From Paraburkholderia humisilvae (lineage in GTDB: Bacteria; Pseudomonadota; Gammaproteobacteria; Burkholderiales; Burkholderiaceae), in assembly GCF_902859855.1 (NCBI RefSeq), contig NZ_CADIKH010000030.1, forward strand, positions 1 to 64,000: a stretch of DNA of 64,000 nucleotides, in the 5' to 3' direction. Below the pieces are notes generated by a model. That model did no database searches, was not told the DNA's origin, and saw only the letters and a list, made by a program, of their open reading frames with translations. Positions 1-8,412 of this stretch are shown here, one piece after another. The stretch's first letter is position 1; each line of letters begins with the position of its first letter. The position numbers were made by a program, and so were the translations under genes.

Positions 1-87
1 CCGTCGCTCGCAACAAGCTCAAAAGCGCTCAGCACCGACCTTCGATCATCGCCGCGTGCTGGATTCAGGCAACCTTGTGGTGACGTC

Positions 88-1380
88 ATGATTTATGGAA
101 AGGTCAATAAAGGCGCGTTTTTCTCCGAGTTTATCGACATGTTCGATATCTACCTGCCGGTGGTGGTGCTGTCGCCGGTGCTGTTCTTCTTCCAGCCGCC
201 GCATCTGTCGAGCGGCATGGAGACGATCCTCGCGTCGCTCGTGTTCATTACGACGCTGCTTGGCCGGCCGATCGGCGCGCTGCTGTTCGGCATGGTCGCG
301 GATCGGGTCGGCCGCCGGATGGCGTCGATCTGGTCGGTGACGGGCTTCGGCGTCGTCACGTTGCTCATCGCGTTGCTGCCGGGCTATCAAAGCATCGGCA
401 TCGCGTCGTACGGCTTGCTTGTGCTGCTGCGCTTTGTCGACGGCATATTCCTAGGCGGCGGGTATACCGGCGCCATGCCGCTTGCGATCGAGTACTCGAA
501 GAAAGACCAGCGCGGTTTTGTCGGCGGGCTGATCATCGCCGGCTTTCCGGCGGCCTATGTGACGATCAACCTGGTCGCGATGGTGATGTTCGCGTTTTTC
601 CCGCTGAACGGTGTCAATTCGCCGTATGCGCAGTGGGGCTGGCGCGTTCCGTTTGTGATCGGCGCCGTGCTCGCGGGCGTGCTCGCGTTGTACTACGTGC
701 ACAAGGTCGCGGAGTCGGAGATCTGGAAGAGCGAGGCCGGCGAAAAGCGCGCGAAAAACGACACGCCACTGCTGTCGGAGCTGTTCAGCGGCAAGAGCGC
801 GCGCAGCCTCCTTCAGGTGCTGTTGCTGATGACCGGCTTCTGGCTCACGCAGAACATCATCACGATCTTTCTGCCAACCGGGCTGCTCGTGCACACGCTG
901 CATCTAAGCGGCTTCCAGTTGACCTCGACGCTGCTGCTGTCGTATTTCGTGCTGTTTTTCAGCTATATCGGCTCCGGCATGCTCGGCCAGAAGATCGGCC
1001 GGCGGCGCTTCTTCGCGATCGTCGGTCCGCTGATCGCCACCGTCGGCGCCGCGCTGCTGTATGTGCTCGGCAATGTGAGCGGCCTGTCGCTGCCGACCAT
1101 CATGCTGACGGTCTGTGTGCTCGCGGTCCTCGTCACGTCGCCGTGGGGCGTGATTGTCACGTATATCAACGAGCGTTTTGCGACGGAAGTGCGCGCGACC
1201 GGCTTTGGCGTGGGTTTTAGCCTGTCGGTGATCGTGCCGTCGTTCTACGCGTTCTATATGAACTGGCTCGGCGCGTTCATGCCGCTTTCCGTGACGCCGG
1301 TCGTGCTGCTCAGTATCGGCGGGCTGATCGGCATGGTGGGTGCGCTGATGGGACCGGAAACCAGGGACGTCGATTTTTGA
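88..1380 (+). CDS. MFS metabolite transporter (MHS/ShiA-like)
   Basis: A 430-residue, twelve-helix major facilitator permease of the inner membrane, most like the metabolite:H+ symporter group. The loop between helices 2 and 3 carries the family signature DRVGRR (residues 72-77), repeated in the second half as GQKIGRR near residue 300. A charged cytosolic loop (about residues 205-235) separates the two six-helix bundles, and the C-terminus has the family's PETRD. The ATG at 88 has only a weak GGTG-type ribosome site. It is the first visible gene of the catabolic locus running to 8294 and is 34 bases from the next gene, so it probably imports that pathway's substrate. The substrate cannot be read from the sequence. 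Confidence 0.88.
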   Translation: MIYGKVNKGAFFSEFIDMFDIYLPVVVLSPVLFFFQPPHLSSGMETILASLVFITTLLGRPIGALLFGMVADRVGRRMASIWSVTGFGVVTLLIALLPGYQSIGIASYGLLVLLRFVDGIFLGGGYTGAMPLAIEYSKKDQRGFVGGLIIAGFPAAYVTINLVAMVMFAFFPLNGVNSPYAQWGWRVPFVIGAVLAGVLALYYVHKVAESEIWKSEAGEKRAKNDTPLLSELFSGKSARSLLQVLLLMTGFWLTQNIITIFLPTGLLVHTLHLSGFQLTSTLLLSYFVLFFSYIGSGMLGQKIGRRRFFAIVGPLIATVGAALLYVLGNVSGLSLPTIMLTVCVLAVLVTSPWGVIVTYINERFATEVRATGFGVGFSLSVIVPSFYAFYMNWLGAFMPLSVTPVVLLSIGGLIGMVGALMGPETRDVDF

Positions 1381-1414
1381 AGGACCTATCTGAAGGACCT
1401 ATTTGAAGGACATC

Positions 1415-2329
1415 ATGAACAAGGAACGAATCGGATTTATCGGGCTCGGCAATATGGGCGGCCGCATGACGCGTCGCATAGTCGATGCCGGTATTGCGGT
1501 GCTCGGCTATGACACGGTTGCGCAGCGCGTTAAAGACGCGGGCGCGCAAACGGCAGCATCGGTTCGCGAAGTGATCGGCTATGCGGACCTCGTGCTGCTG
1601 TCTTTGCCCGATAGCAAGGTCGTCGAAGCCGTCGTCGAAGGCGCGGATGGCATTCTCGCGCACTGCCGCGCCGGGCAAACGGTAATCGACCTCAGCACCG
1701 CCGCCGCGAGTTCGACGGTGCGGCTCCATGGTCTTTTCAACGCGCGCGGCGTGCATTACATCGACGCGGGCATTTCAGGCGGCGCTGCAGCGGCCGAGAA
1801 AGGCACGCTGACCTTGATGGTCGGCGGCGATGCCGCCGCGATCGAGGCGGCGCAATGGATCTTCAAGCCAATCGCCGGCAAGGTAATGGTGATGGGCGCA
1901 AGCGGCGCCGGCCACACGACGAAGCTGCTGAACAATTTCCTGAACGCGGTGAGCCTGGCCGCGACTGCCGAAGTGATGGTGGCCGGCAAAAAGGCGGGAC
2001 TCGATCTGCATCGGCTGCTCGACGTGCTCAATAGCAGCACCGGGGTCAACTTCGCCACGCAGAACCGCTTTCCGAAGATTGTCGATGGCGATTACCTCGA
2101 AGGCGGATTGACGTCGAAGCTGATGACGAAAGACATCGTGCTGTATATCGACCGCGCGCGCGAACTGGGCATTGCGTCAGTCAACGCGGCGGGGCCGCTT
2201 GCGAGCTTCGGCCTTGCGACGTCGCTGGGCTATGGCGATCTGATCAGCAACCGCGTCGTCGATGCGATTGGCGACGTGTCGGGCGGCGTGAGGCTTCATG
2301 GCAACGCAAATCGCAAAGGAGCGAACTGA
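1415..2329 (+). CDS. NAD(P)-dependent beta-hydroxyacid dehydrogenase (HIBADH family)
   Basis: A 304-residue member of the 3-hydroxyisobutyrate/tartronate-semialdehyde reductase family, oxidising or reducing a beta-hydroxyacid with NAD(P). The Rossmann motif GLGNMG is at residues 10-15, the substrate-binding segment reads DAGISGG (117-123; the family usually has DAPVSGG), and the catalytic lysine is K170 in the segment HTTKLLNN. The ATG at 1415 is chosen over the in-frame TTG at 1403 because GAAGGA lies just upstream. The stop overlaps the next start (TGATG), so it is translationally coupled to the cupin. A second family member lies at 7395-8294, which suggests two successive or alternative oxidations in one pathway. 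The exact substrate is unknown. Confidence 0.88.
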   Translation: MNKERIGFIGLGNMGGRMTRRIVDAGIAVLGYDTVAQRVKDAGAQTAASVREVIGYADLVLLSLPDSKVVEAVVEGADGILAHCRAGQTVIDLSTAAASSTVRLHGLFNARGVHYIDAGISGGAAAAEKGTLTLMVGGDAAAIEAAQWIFKPIAGKVMVMGASGAGHTTKLLNNFLNAVSLAATAEVMVAGKKAGLDLHRLLDVLNSSTGVNFATQNRFPKIVDGDYLEGGLTSKLMTKDIVLYIDRARELGIASVNAAGPLASFGLATSLGYGDLISNRVVDAIGDVSGGVRLHGNANRKGAN

Positions 2330-2727
2330 TGAAGGTGTTCCACGGTAGAGCGGTGGGCGCGGCGTCGGAGCGGCGCGGCAATGGCGATACGTTTACCGGC
2401 GTCGTATGGGCCGACCCGGTGATGCCGGCCGCCGACGGAGTGACGATCAACACCGTGTGCTTCGAACCCGGCGCGCGCACGTACTGGCATGCGCATGAGC
2501 GCGGACAGATCTTGCAGGTGACGGCGGGGCAGGGCTGGATTTGCGTCGAAGGCGGCAAGCCGGAAGTGATCCGCCAGGGCGACTTCGTCTGGATCGGTCC
2601 AAACGAACGCCACTGGCATGGCGGCAGCGCGGACACTTTTATGGTTCATATCGCGACGTCGCTCGGCAAATCGACATGGCAGGAAGCGGTGAGCGAGCAC
2701 GACTATCCGCCGTCGGCGCGGCGCTGA
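2329..2727 (+). CDS. Small cupin-domain protein
   Basis: A 132-residue single-domain cupin. Motif 1 is visible as H54-x-H56 followed by Q60 where classical cupins have Glu, and motif 2 contains H95 and H97, giving a plausible metal site of three or four ligands. Small cupins of this type often sit beside carboxymuconolactone-decarboxylase-like proteins, as here. The start overlaps the stop of the dehydrogenase by one base, and the following gene begins 17 bases after its stop. A role as isomerase, small dioxygenase or sensor protein is possible; nothing in the sequence decides between them. Confidence 0.85.
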   Translation: MKVFHGRAVGAASERRGNGDTFTGVVWADPVMPAADGVTINTVCFEPGARTYWHAHERGQILQVTAGQGWICVEGGKPEVIRQGDFVWIGPNERHWHGGSADTFMVHIATSLGKSTWQEAVSEHDYPPSARR

Positions 2728-2744
2728 CAGACAGGAAACCCGCT

Positions 2745-3524
2745 ATGAGTCTGACTGAAAAGCAACAGCAAGTGAAAGATGCGTTCATCCGTGTGCGCGG
2801 CACGTGGGGGCCGTCATGGGAAAGTCTGCTGCGTCTCGATGCGGGTTTTCTCGAGGCGTACCTGAATTTTTCAGCGGTGCCGTGGCGCAGGAATCATCTC
2901 GAAGACAAGGTCAAAGAGTTCATTTACATCACGGCGGACGCCGCCGCGACGCATCTGTACACGCCGGGAATCCAGCAGCATCTGCACATGGCGCTGAAGT
3001 TCGGCGCGACGCGCGAAGAACTGATGGAAGTGCTCGAATTGATCAGCACGATCGGCATTCATGCGTGCAACGTCGGTGTGCCGCTGCTGCTCGAGGTACT
3101 CGAAGAGGAGGGCAAGCGGTCAGGCCGCGCGCCGCTCGACGAACGGCAGCGCGCGCTGAAGGCCAGTTTCGAAAAGAATCGCGGCTACTGGCATCCGTCG
3201 TGGGATGGACTGCTTGAACTCGATCCGGACCTCTTCGAAGCGTATCTCGAGTTCTCGTCGGTGCCATGGCGTACCGGCGTGCTAAGCCCGAAGGTCAAGG
3301 AGCTGATTTACTGCGCGTTCGACGCATCGGCGACGCATCTGTATCAGCCGGGCCTCAAGCTGCATATGCGCAATGCGGTCCGCTATGGCGCGACGGCCGG
3401 CGAGATTATGGAAGTGCTTGAGATCGTCAGCGTGATCGGCATTCATGGCGCGGCGGTCGCGGCCCCGATGCTCGAAGTGGCGCTCGCTGCCGGCGCTCAT
3501 GCAGTCGAACCGGCAACCGGGTAA
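2745..3524 (+). CDS. Tandem-duplicated carboxymuconolactone decarboxylase-like protein
   Basis: A 259-residue protein made of two homologous copies of a CMD/AhpD-like helical domain, about residues 15-120 and 145-250. Both copies carry the same signature: WxPSW, then FSxVPWR, KVKExIY, a THLY element (69-72 and 197-200), a histidine seven to nine residues on (H79/H81 and H207), FGAT or YGAT, and ExMEVLExxSxIGIH. Neither copy has the CxxC of AhpD, so peroxidase activity is not expected; a proton-transfer or decarboxylase role is an inference from the family. The start at 2745 follows ACAGGAAACC. A longer in-frame extension to 2541 overlaps the cupin gene and is rejected. Confidence 0.85.
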   Translation: MSLTEKQQQVKDAFIRVRGTWGPSWESLLRLDAGFLEAYLNFSAVPWRRNHLEDKVKEFIYITADAAATHLYTPGIQQHLHMALKFGATREELMEVLELISTIGIHACNVGVPLLLEVLEEEGKRSGRAPLDERQRALKASFEKNRGYWHPSWDGLLELDPDLFEAYLEFSSVPWRTGVLSPKVKELIYCAFDASATHLYQPGLKLHMRNAVRYGATAGEIMEVLEIVSVIGIHGAAVAAPMLEVALAAGAHAVEPATG

Positions 3525-3654
3525 GCGGGCCTTGCGCGCCGCGGCCGTGCGCGAACCCCATTCGGGTTCGAACAGGCCCGTCAGCGGTTGGGCTTCCGGT
3601 ATGATGTGCAACGGTTTTCATTGTCGGACAGGCATACAACGGACGGGATACACG

Positions 3655-4335
3655 ATGTCAGCAGAGATTGGGGTGATACGGCCGGAAACGCTGCGCCATC
3701 AGGTCGAAAACGTTCTGCGGCAGGCGATCGTGACGGGGCGTTTCGCGCCGGGCGCGCGCCTTGTCGAACGCGAACTGTGCGAGACGCTCGGCGTGAGCCG
3801 CACGTCGGTACGCGAGGCGCTGCGCAAGCTCGAAGCCGAAAAGCTCGTGCGCAGCGTGCCGCACAAGGGGCCAGTGGTCGCGGTGATGTCGAAGCAGGAG
3901 GCGGCCGAGCTGTATGCGCTGCGCGCGCTGCTGGAAGGCTTCGCCGCGCACGAGTTCGCGCGTCTGGCGGACGACCGCGCGATCGCGCGCTTCGGTGAGG
4001 TTGCAAAGGAGTTGCGCGCTGAAGCCACCGCGCGCAACCAGGCCGGCGTGTTGCGCGCGAAGACCGCACTCTATGATGTGCTGCTCGATAATTGCGGCAA
4101 TGCGCTGATCAAGGAAATCCTGACGAGCCTCTACTCGCGGGTCAACCTGTTGCGCGCGACGTCCCTGATGCATCCGGACCGGCTGCCTGCGAGCTTGCGC
4201 GAAATCGACAAGCTCTACAAGGCGCTCAAGGCACGCGACGGCGAAGCGGCGCAACAGGCCGCACGCGTGCATGTGCAGAACGCGGAGAAGGCCGCGATGC
4301 GGATGCTCGACGAGCCGCACCCGGACGACGCATAG
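3655..4335 (+). CDS. GntR-family regulator with FCD ligand-binding domain
   Basis: A 226-residue transcriptional regulator. The N-terminal winged helix-turn-helix spans about residues 10-75 and contains the GntR core ERELCETLGVSRTSVREAL; the C-terminal all-helical FCD domain (about 80-215) normally binds a carboxylic-acid ligand near a metal. The ATG at 3655 is the first that begins just before the DNA-binding domain; earlier in-frame codons run into the preceding gene. It lies 130 bases after the CMD-like gene on the same strand and is convergent with the lactonase gene, whose stop is two bases away. It probably controls the upstream transporter-dehydrogenase-cupin-CMD block, which I infer from position only. 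Confidence 0.88.
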   Translation: MSAEIGVIRPETLRHQVENVLRQAIVTGRFAPGARLVERELCETLGVSRTSVREALRKLEAEKLVRSVPHKGPVVAVMSKQEAAELYALRALLEGFAAHEFARLADDRAIARFGEVAKELRAEATARNQAGVLRAKTALYDVLLDNCGNALIKEILTSLYSRVNLLRATSLMHPDRLPASLREIDKLYKALKARDGEAAQQAARVHVQNAEKAAMRMLDEPHPDDA

Positions 4336-4337
4336 CA

Positions 4338-5138
4338 TTAGCGCGGCGCCGCATCGAGCCGCACGATCCAGCCTTGTGTTGCCTTGCTGTGGGATGGATA
4401 CCGGCGCAGCACGTCCGGATCGTGTCCGGGCACCACGTGGTGAGTGGAATCGGCAAGCTGGTGCACGACGCGATATCCCTCCAGCATGTCGCCGACGTTG
4501 TAGACCGCGGGAAATGGCCGTTGCTGTTCCATGTTCGCATACAGATGCGATGCGTCGGAGGCGAGCACGACCCAGCCGCGCTCGGTGTGCACCCGCACCA
4601 CCTGAAGCCCGTTCGTATGGCCGCCGACCAGGTGCACGGAAAGACCCGGCGCGAGTTGCGACGCACCGTCGTGAAACTGCACGCGGCCATCGAAGATACG
4701 GCCGACCATCATCTTCACGTCGTCCGGATTGAACGGATGCTTGAGTACGCCGTGGCACATGCAGCGGCCGGTGCAATACGCCATCTCCCGGTCCTGCACG
4801 TGGTAGCGCGCCTTCGGAAATAGCTCGCGGTTGCCTGCGTGATCGTAGTGCATATGCGTGACGATCACGTCCTCGACCGAATCCGCACGGATACCGACCG
4901 CCTGCAAACCTTCTTCGACGCGATGCGTGGTCGTGCGGCCGCGCCCATTGCCGACCTCCGGGTCGAACCCGGTATCGACGATAAACGTGCGGCTCTCGCC
5001 GACCACGGCCCAGACGAAATAGTCGAGCGGCATCGACACGTCGTGCGGATCACCGCCGAGAAAGTTCTCGCGGGCCGGGCGGTCGTGGTGAGCGTATTTG
5101 ATTGCGTAGATCTTGTAGTTTTCGAGTGGCGAGGTCAT
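4338..5138 (-). CDS. MBL-fold lactonase (AiiA/AttM-like family)
   Basis: A 266-residue metallo-beta-lactamase-fold hydrolase of the family annotated as N-acyl-homoserine lactonase. The dinuclear zinc motif HxHxDH is H95, H97, D99, H100; further ligands are H174 (GGHT), D195 (SDAS) and H239 (PGHD). The ATG at 5138 follows AAGGAGA, which rules out the longer in-frame extension. The perfect palindrome at 5163-5176, 25 bases upstream, puts it under a LacI-type repressor encoded divergently. Because it sits among hydroxyacid dehydrogenases and an SDR, I infer that its substrate is a catabolic lactone made from the transported compound rather than a quorum signal. Confidence 0.85.
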   Translation of the reverse strand: MTSPLENYKIYAIKYAHHDRPARENFLGGDPHDVSMPLDYFVWAVVGESRTFIVDTGFDPEVGNGRGRTTTHRVEEGLQAVGIRADSVEDVIVTHMHYDHAGNRELFPKARYHVQDREMAYCTGRCMCHGVLKHPFNPDDVKMMVGRIFDGRVQFHDGASQLAPGLSVHLVGGHTNGLQVVRVHTERGWVVLASDASHLYANMEQQRPFPAVYNVGDMLEGYRVVHQLADSTHHVVPGHDPDVLRRYPSHSKATQGWIVRLDAAPR

Positions 5139-5162
5139 CGAGTGTCTCCTTTTCTCGAATCG

Positions 5163-5176
5163 TGATAGCGCTATCA
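5163..5176. promoter_or_regulatory. LacI-type operator O1
   Basis: Perfect 14-base palindrome TGATAGCGCTATCA with the central CG typical of LacI-family sites. It lies between the divergent lactonase (start 5138) and LacI gene (start about 5323), so one site could control both. A second copy is at 6513-6526. Confidence 0.72.
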
Positions 5177-5322
5177 TAGCGCATCGTGGTTCATTTCGCG
5201 CAAGCCGTATTTGCGTTTGCCGGTGGGGACGATGCAGGACTGTGCACGACAGGCGCGACGTACTGACACCGCATACCGGTGGGATACAATTCGCCATCTT
5301 TCGAAAGGCCGGATGCAGATCA

Positions 5323-6393
5323 GTGAAAAAGCGCGCAGGCACCGCCGCTGGCGGGAACCCACGAGAAAGCGAGAGCAGGACCCGCAGCGGCGGAAGCGCG
5401 GTGCGCATGGTCGATGTCGCGAAGGCGGCAAACGTGTCGCTGATGACCGTCTCGCGCGCACTGAACGAACCAGCCAAACTCTCCGAAGACACGCGCAAGC
5501 TTGTGCTCGATACGATTCGCAAGATCGGCTACGTGCCGAACTCGATCGCGTCGAATCTCGCATCGAATCGTTCGAACGTCGTAGGGCAGATCGTCCCCAG
5601 CATCCAGAATTCGCTGTATTCGCACACGATGAAGGGCGCATCCGACGTGCTGCGCACGGCGGGCATGCATCTGCTGATTGCCGATAGTGGCTATTCGCTC
5701 GATGAAGAGGAAGCGTTGATCGGCGCGTTCGTCGCGCAGCGCGTGTGCGGACTGCTGTTGCACAACACCGTGCATACACCGCGTGCGGCACAGCTGGCGC
5801 GCCAGGCCGGCATTCCGGTCATCGAGACCGGCGACCTTGTGCGCAATCCGCTCGACGTCGTGATCAGCTACTCGAACTTCAATGCGGCGAAAGAGATGAC
5901 GCTGTATCTGGCGGCGCGCGGTTATCGGTCGATCGGTTTCGTCAGCGTTCCGATGCTCAACAATCCGCGCGCGAAAGAGCGTCTGAAGGGCTATTACGCG
6001 GCACTCGCGGCGCTCGGCCGCGAACGCAACCCATCGCTCGTGCGGGAAGCGGAACCGGGTCTGACGTCCGGCGCGCACGCGATGATCGACATGATGCAGC
6101 GCGTACCCGAGGTCGATGCGATCTTTTTCGCGGGCGACGTGCTCGCGGTCGGCGCGCTGTTCGAGGCGCAGCGGCGCGGCTGGAAAGTGCCCGAGCGAAT
6201 CGCGATCGCGGGCTTCGACGACCTCGACATTCTTCGGCACACGGTGCCGAAGCTCACCTGCCTGAACCTGCCGCGGCTTGAAATCGGCCGGCGCAGCGCC
6301 GAATGTCTGCTGCAGCGCTTGCGAGGCGACGCGGATGCGGCGCCGGCGCGGCTCGATCTCGGCTTCGAAATCATTCAGCGCGAAAGTACCTGA
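5323..6393 (+). CDS. LacI-family transcriptional regulator
   Basis: A regulator of about 356 residues. The N-terminal helix-turn-helix reads MVDVAKAANVSLMTVSRAL (about residues 29-47), followed by the hinge helix near SIASNLAS (75-82) and a periplasmic-binding-protein-like effector domain ending with the usual GFDDLDI and late C-terminal segments. The start is uncertain: GTG at 5323 (chosen) has a poor ribosome site, and GTG at 5242 would add 27 residues; the extra N-terminal stretch before the HTH is unusual either way. Two copies of a palindrome (5163-5176, 6513-6526) flank the gene and are the likely operators. The resemblance to gluconate/sugar-acid repressors suggests a sugar-acid-like effector, but that is inference. 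Confidence 0.88.
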   Translation: MKKRAGTAAGGNPRESESRTRSGGSAVRMVDVAKAANVSLMTVSRALNEPAKLSEDTRKLVLDTIRKIGYVPNSIASNLASNRSNVVGQIVPSIQNSLYSHTMKGASDVLRTAGMHLLIADSGYSLDEEEALIGAFVAQRVCGLLLHNTVHTPRAAQLARQAGIPVIETGDLVRNPLDVVISYSNFNAAKEMTLYLAARGYRSIGFVSVPMLNNPRAKERLKGYYAALAALGRERNPSLVREAEPGLTSGAHAMIDMMQRVPEVDAIFFAGDVLAVGALFEAQRRGWKVPERIAIAGFDDLDILRHTVPKLTCLNLPRLEIGRRSAECLLQRLRGDADAAPARLDLGFEIIQREST

Positions 6394-6468
6394 AACGGTG
6401 GGCTCGGGCGCGATGCGTGCGGAGCTGCATGCTTCGCTGGTTCGCGCGTCGATTCCTCCGTTGATTCA

Positions 6469-6492
6469 CCGCGGTGATTCTCCGCGGTGATT
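6469..6492. repeat. Two direct copies of CCGCGGTGATT
   Basis: CCGCGGTGATT occurs at 6469-6479 and again at 6482-6492, a 13-base period, just upstream of the operator at 6513. It may be an activator site for the SDR promoter or a chance duplication. Confidence 0.5.
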
Positions 6493-6512
6493 ACCGTTTG
6501 GCAAACAAATTA

Positions 6513-6526
6513 AGTTAGCGCTATCA
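6513..6526. promoter_or_regulatory. LacI-type operator O2
   Basis: AGTTAGCGCTATCA matches the perfect palindrome at 5163-5176 at 12 of 14 positions, including the core TAGCGCTATCA. It lies 53 bases before the SDR start, in the expected place for repression of the SDR-dehydrogenase pair. Confidence 0.68.
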
Positions 6527-6578
6527 TAAAAACACGCCTTCGAACGGGAAGGCATCGCTAACTCAGGAAGCGTGTCGG

Positions 6579-7358
6579 ATGAAAGGAAAAACTGCGCTCG
6601 TGACCGGGTCATCGCATGGCTTGGGCCTCGCGATGGCGGATGCACTGGCGGCTGCAGGATGCAAGGTACTGCTGCATGGGGTCGAACCGGCCACCGATGT
6701 TGAGCCTGCGCGTGCGGCTTTTGAAGCGCGCTATGGCGCAGCACCCGACTATATCCAGGCGGACCTCGCGAACCCGGCAGCAGTCGAACAGCTGATCAGC
6801 CAGGCCGTTGAACGGACGGGCTCACTGGACATTCTTGTCAATAATGCAGTGGTGAGGCACTTCGCGCCCATCGATGCGTTTCCAGTCGATAAATGGGAGC
6901 AGGCACTCGCGGTCAACCTGAGCGCTGCGTTTCATGCGGTTCGTCTTAGCTTGCCACGTATGCGCGAGCGCGGCTGGGGACGCATCTTCAACATGACATC
7001 GGTATATGGGATGCGCGGTACCGCGAACCGTGTCGATTACGTGACGACCAAATCGGCGCTGCTCGGTTTGACCCGCGCGGTGGCTGCGGAGACGGTCGGC
7101 ACCGGTGTTACTTGCAATGCGATTTGCCCCGGTGCGGTTCATACCCCGACCAGCGAGAAGCGCATCGTTACGCTGATGAACGAGACTGGGCTCGCGCGCG
7201 AGGCCGCGGTTCGTGAGTTCTTGCGGGGCAAGCAGCCGAGCGGGCAGTTCGTCGAAGCGTCGCATGTCGCGCAGCTCGTGGTTTTTTTATGCGGTGACGC
7301 GGCAGGCGAGATCAACGGCGCGATGCTGCCTGTCGAAGGCGGGTGGCTCGCGACTTAA
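6579..7358 (+). CDS. SDR-family oxidoreductase (3-hydroxybutyrate dehydrogenase-like)
   Basis: A 259-residue classical short-chain dehydrogenase. The nucleotide-binding motif TGSSHGLG is at residues 9-16, NNA at 88-90, and the catalytic residues are S141, Y154 and K158 (YVTTK). The closest named relatives are D-3-hydroxybutyrate dehydrogenases, but the substrate-side region differs enough that the substrate is not fixed. It starts 53 bases after operator O2 and is followed 36 bases later by a beta-hydroxyacid dehydrogenase, so the two form a LacI-controlled pair with the divergent lactonase. I infer oxidation of a hydroxyl group on the same carbon skeleton. Confidence 0.86.
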   Translation: MKGKTALVTGSSHGLGLAMADALAAAGCKVLLHGVEPATDVEPARAAFEARYGAAPDYIQADLANPAAVEQLISQAVERTGSLDILVNNAVVRHFAPIDAFPVDKWEQALAVNLSAAFHAVRLSLPRMRERGWGRIFNMTSVYGMRGTANRVDYVTTKSALLGLTRAVAAETVGTGVTCNAICPGAVHTPTSEKRIVTLMNETGLAREAAVREFLRGKQPSGQFVEASHVAQLVVFLCGDAAGEINGAMLPVEGGWLAT

Positions 7359-7394
7359 GCGGCGCACCTTTAATTTAAATGTGAGGAGCAGGAC

Positions 7395-8294
7395 ATGCTT
7401 GAGAACAAGCTAATCGGTTTCATCGGTGTCGGCGTAATGGGTCGGCCGATGGCGCGGCGTCTGATCGAGCAGGGTCACGCACTGATGATCTACGATAGGG
7501 ACGCGCACGCGCTCGACGAATTGCGGAAAATCGGCGCTCAGGTTGCCGACAGTGTGCGCGCAGTCGCGGACACCGCCGGCGTCGTATTCACGAGCTTGCC
7601 GACGCCCGCGATTTTTCGCGACGTCGCGATCGGCGCGCAAGGCGTCGTGCACGGCAAGGCGGTCAAAGTCCTGATCGATCTGTCGACGGTGGGCTCGACC
7701 ACCGAGAAGGAAGTCGCGGCGGCGCTGCTGGCAAGAGGCATCGAGACCATCGATGCGCCGGTGAGCGGCGGCGCCGCCGGCGCGCAGAAGGGCACGCTTG
7801 CGGTGATGATCGCCGGCAAGCCCGAGGTGGTCGCGCAGGTGCGCGAGCTGTTCGATGTGTTCGGCAAGACCTTTAACGTCGGCAGCGAGCCAGGGCAGGG
7901 TCAACTGATGAAGCTGCTGAACAACATGTTGTCGTCGACGGCATTTGCGATCACGTCCGAAGCGTTTGTCGCCGGTGTCAAAGGCGGGCTGGAGCCGGAG
8001 ACGATGATGGCCGTGATTAACGCGGGCAGCGGCAAGAACGGCGCGACGCAGGACAAGTTTCCGAAGCAGGTGTTGCCGCGCACGTTCGATTTCGGCTTTC
8101 CGATCGGCAGCGTGTGCAAGGATATCGGCCTTGCGGTCGACGAGTGCCAGGCGCTTGGTGTGCCGATGTGGGTGGGCAGTACGGTGCGGCAACTGTGGAA
8201 CTTCGCGGCGCTGCAGGATGGCACGAAGCGCGATATGACCGAGCTGGTTCGTTATATCGAGGACTGGTCAGGTTCGGCTGGCGGGAAAAAATAG
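7395..8294 (+). CDS. NAD(P)-dependent beta-hydroxyacid dehydrogenase (HIBADH family), second copy
   Basis: A 299-residue 3-hydroxyisobutyrate-dehydrogenase-family enzyme. GVGVMG (11-16) binds NAD(P), the canonical DAPVSGG is at 120-126, and the catalytic lysine is K173 with N177 after it. The GTGAGGAGCAGGAC leader gives a good ribosome site for the ATG at 7395. It differs from the first copy at 1415-2329 in the substrate loop (DAPVSGG against DAGISGG), so the two are not a recent duplication and probably act on different intermediates. It is the last gene of the catabolic locus; beyond it is only the bidirectional hairpin and tRNA-Lys. Confidence 0.88.
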   Translation: MLENKLIGFIGVGVMGRPMARRLIEQGHALMIYDRDAHALDELRKIGAQVADSVRAVADTAGVVFTSLPTPAIFRDVAIGAQGVVHGKAVKVLIDLSTVGSTTEKEVAAALLARGIETIDAPVSGGAAGAQKGTLAVMIAGKPEVVAQVRELFDVFGKTFNVGSEPGQGQLMKLLNNMLSSTAFAITSEAFVAGVKGGLEPETMMAVINAGSGKNGATQDKFPKQVLPRTFDFGFPIGSVCKDIGLAVDECQALGVPMWVGSTVRQLWNFAALQDGTKRDMTELVRYIEDWSGSAGGKK

Positions 8295-8371
8295 CCGGTC
8301 GCTGGTCGGTAGACGCGGCGATGGTTAGGAATCCATCAGGTTGCCATGCGGTGGACATTCCTGAAAAACAA

Positions 8372-8398
8372 AAAACCCGGCCATGATGACCGGGTTTT
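8372..8398 (-). terminator. Rho-independent terminator after tRNA-Lys
   Basis: AAAACCCGG and CCGGGTTTT form a 9-base stem around a nine-base loop, flanked by A and T tracts on both sides. It can end the tRNA transcript on the minus strand and also the dehydrogenase transcript on the plus strand. Confidence 0.85.
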
Positions 8399-8412
8399 CT
8401 GCTTGATTCGAA

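Noticed and set aside
4338..5138. Quorum-quenching AHL lactonase
   Set aside because: The family name suggests it, but the gene is embedded in a catabolic locus under a LacI operator and no luxI/luxR gene is present.
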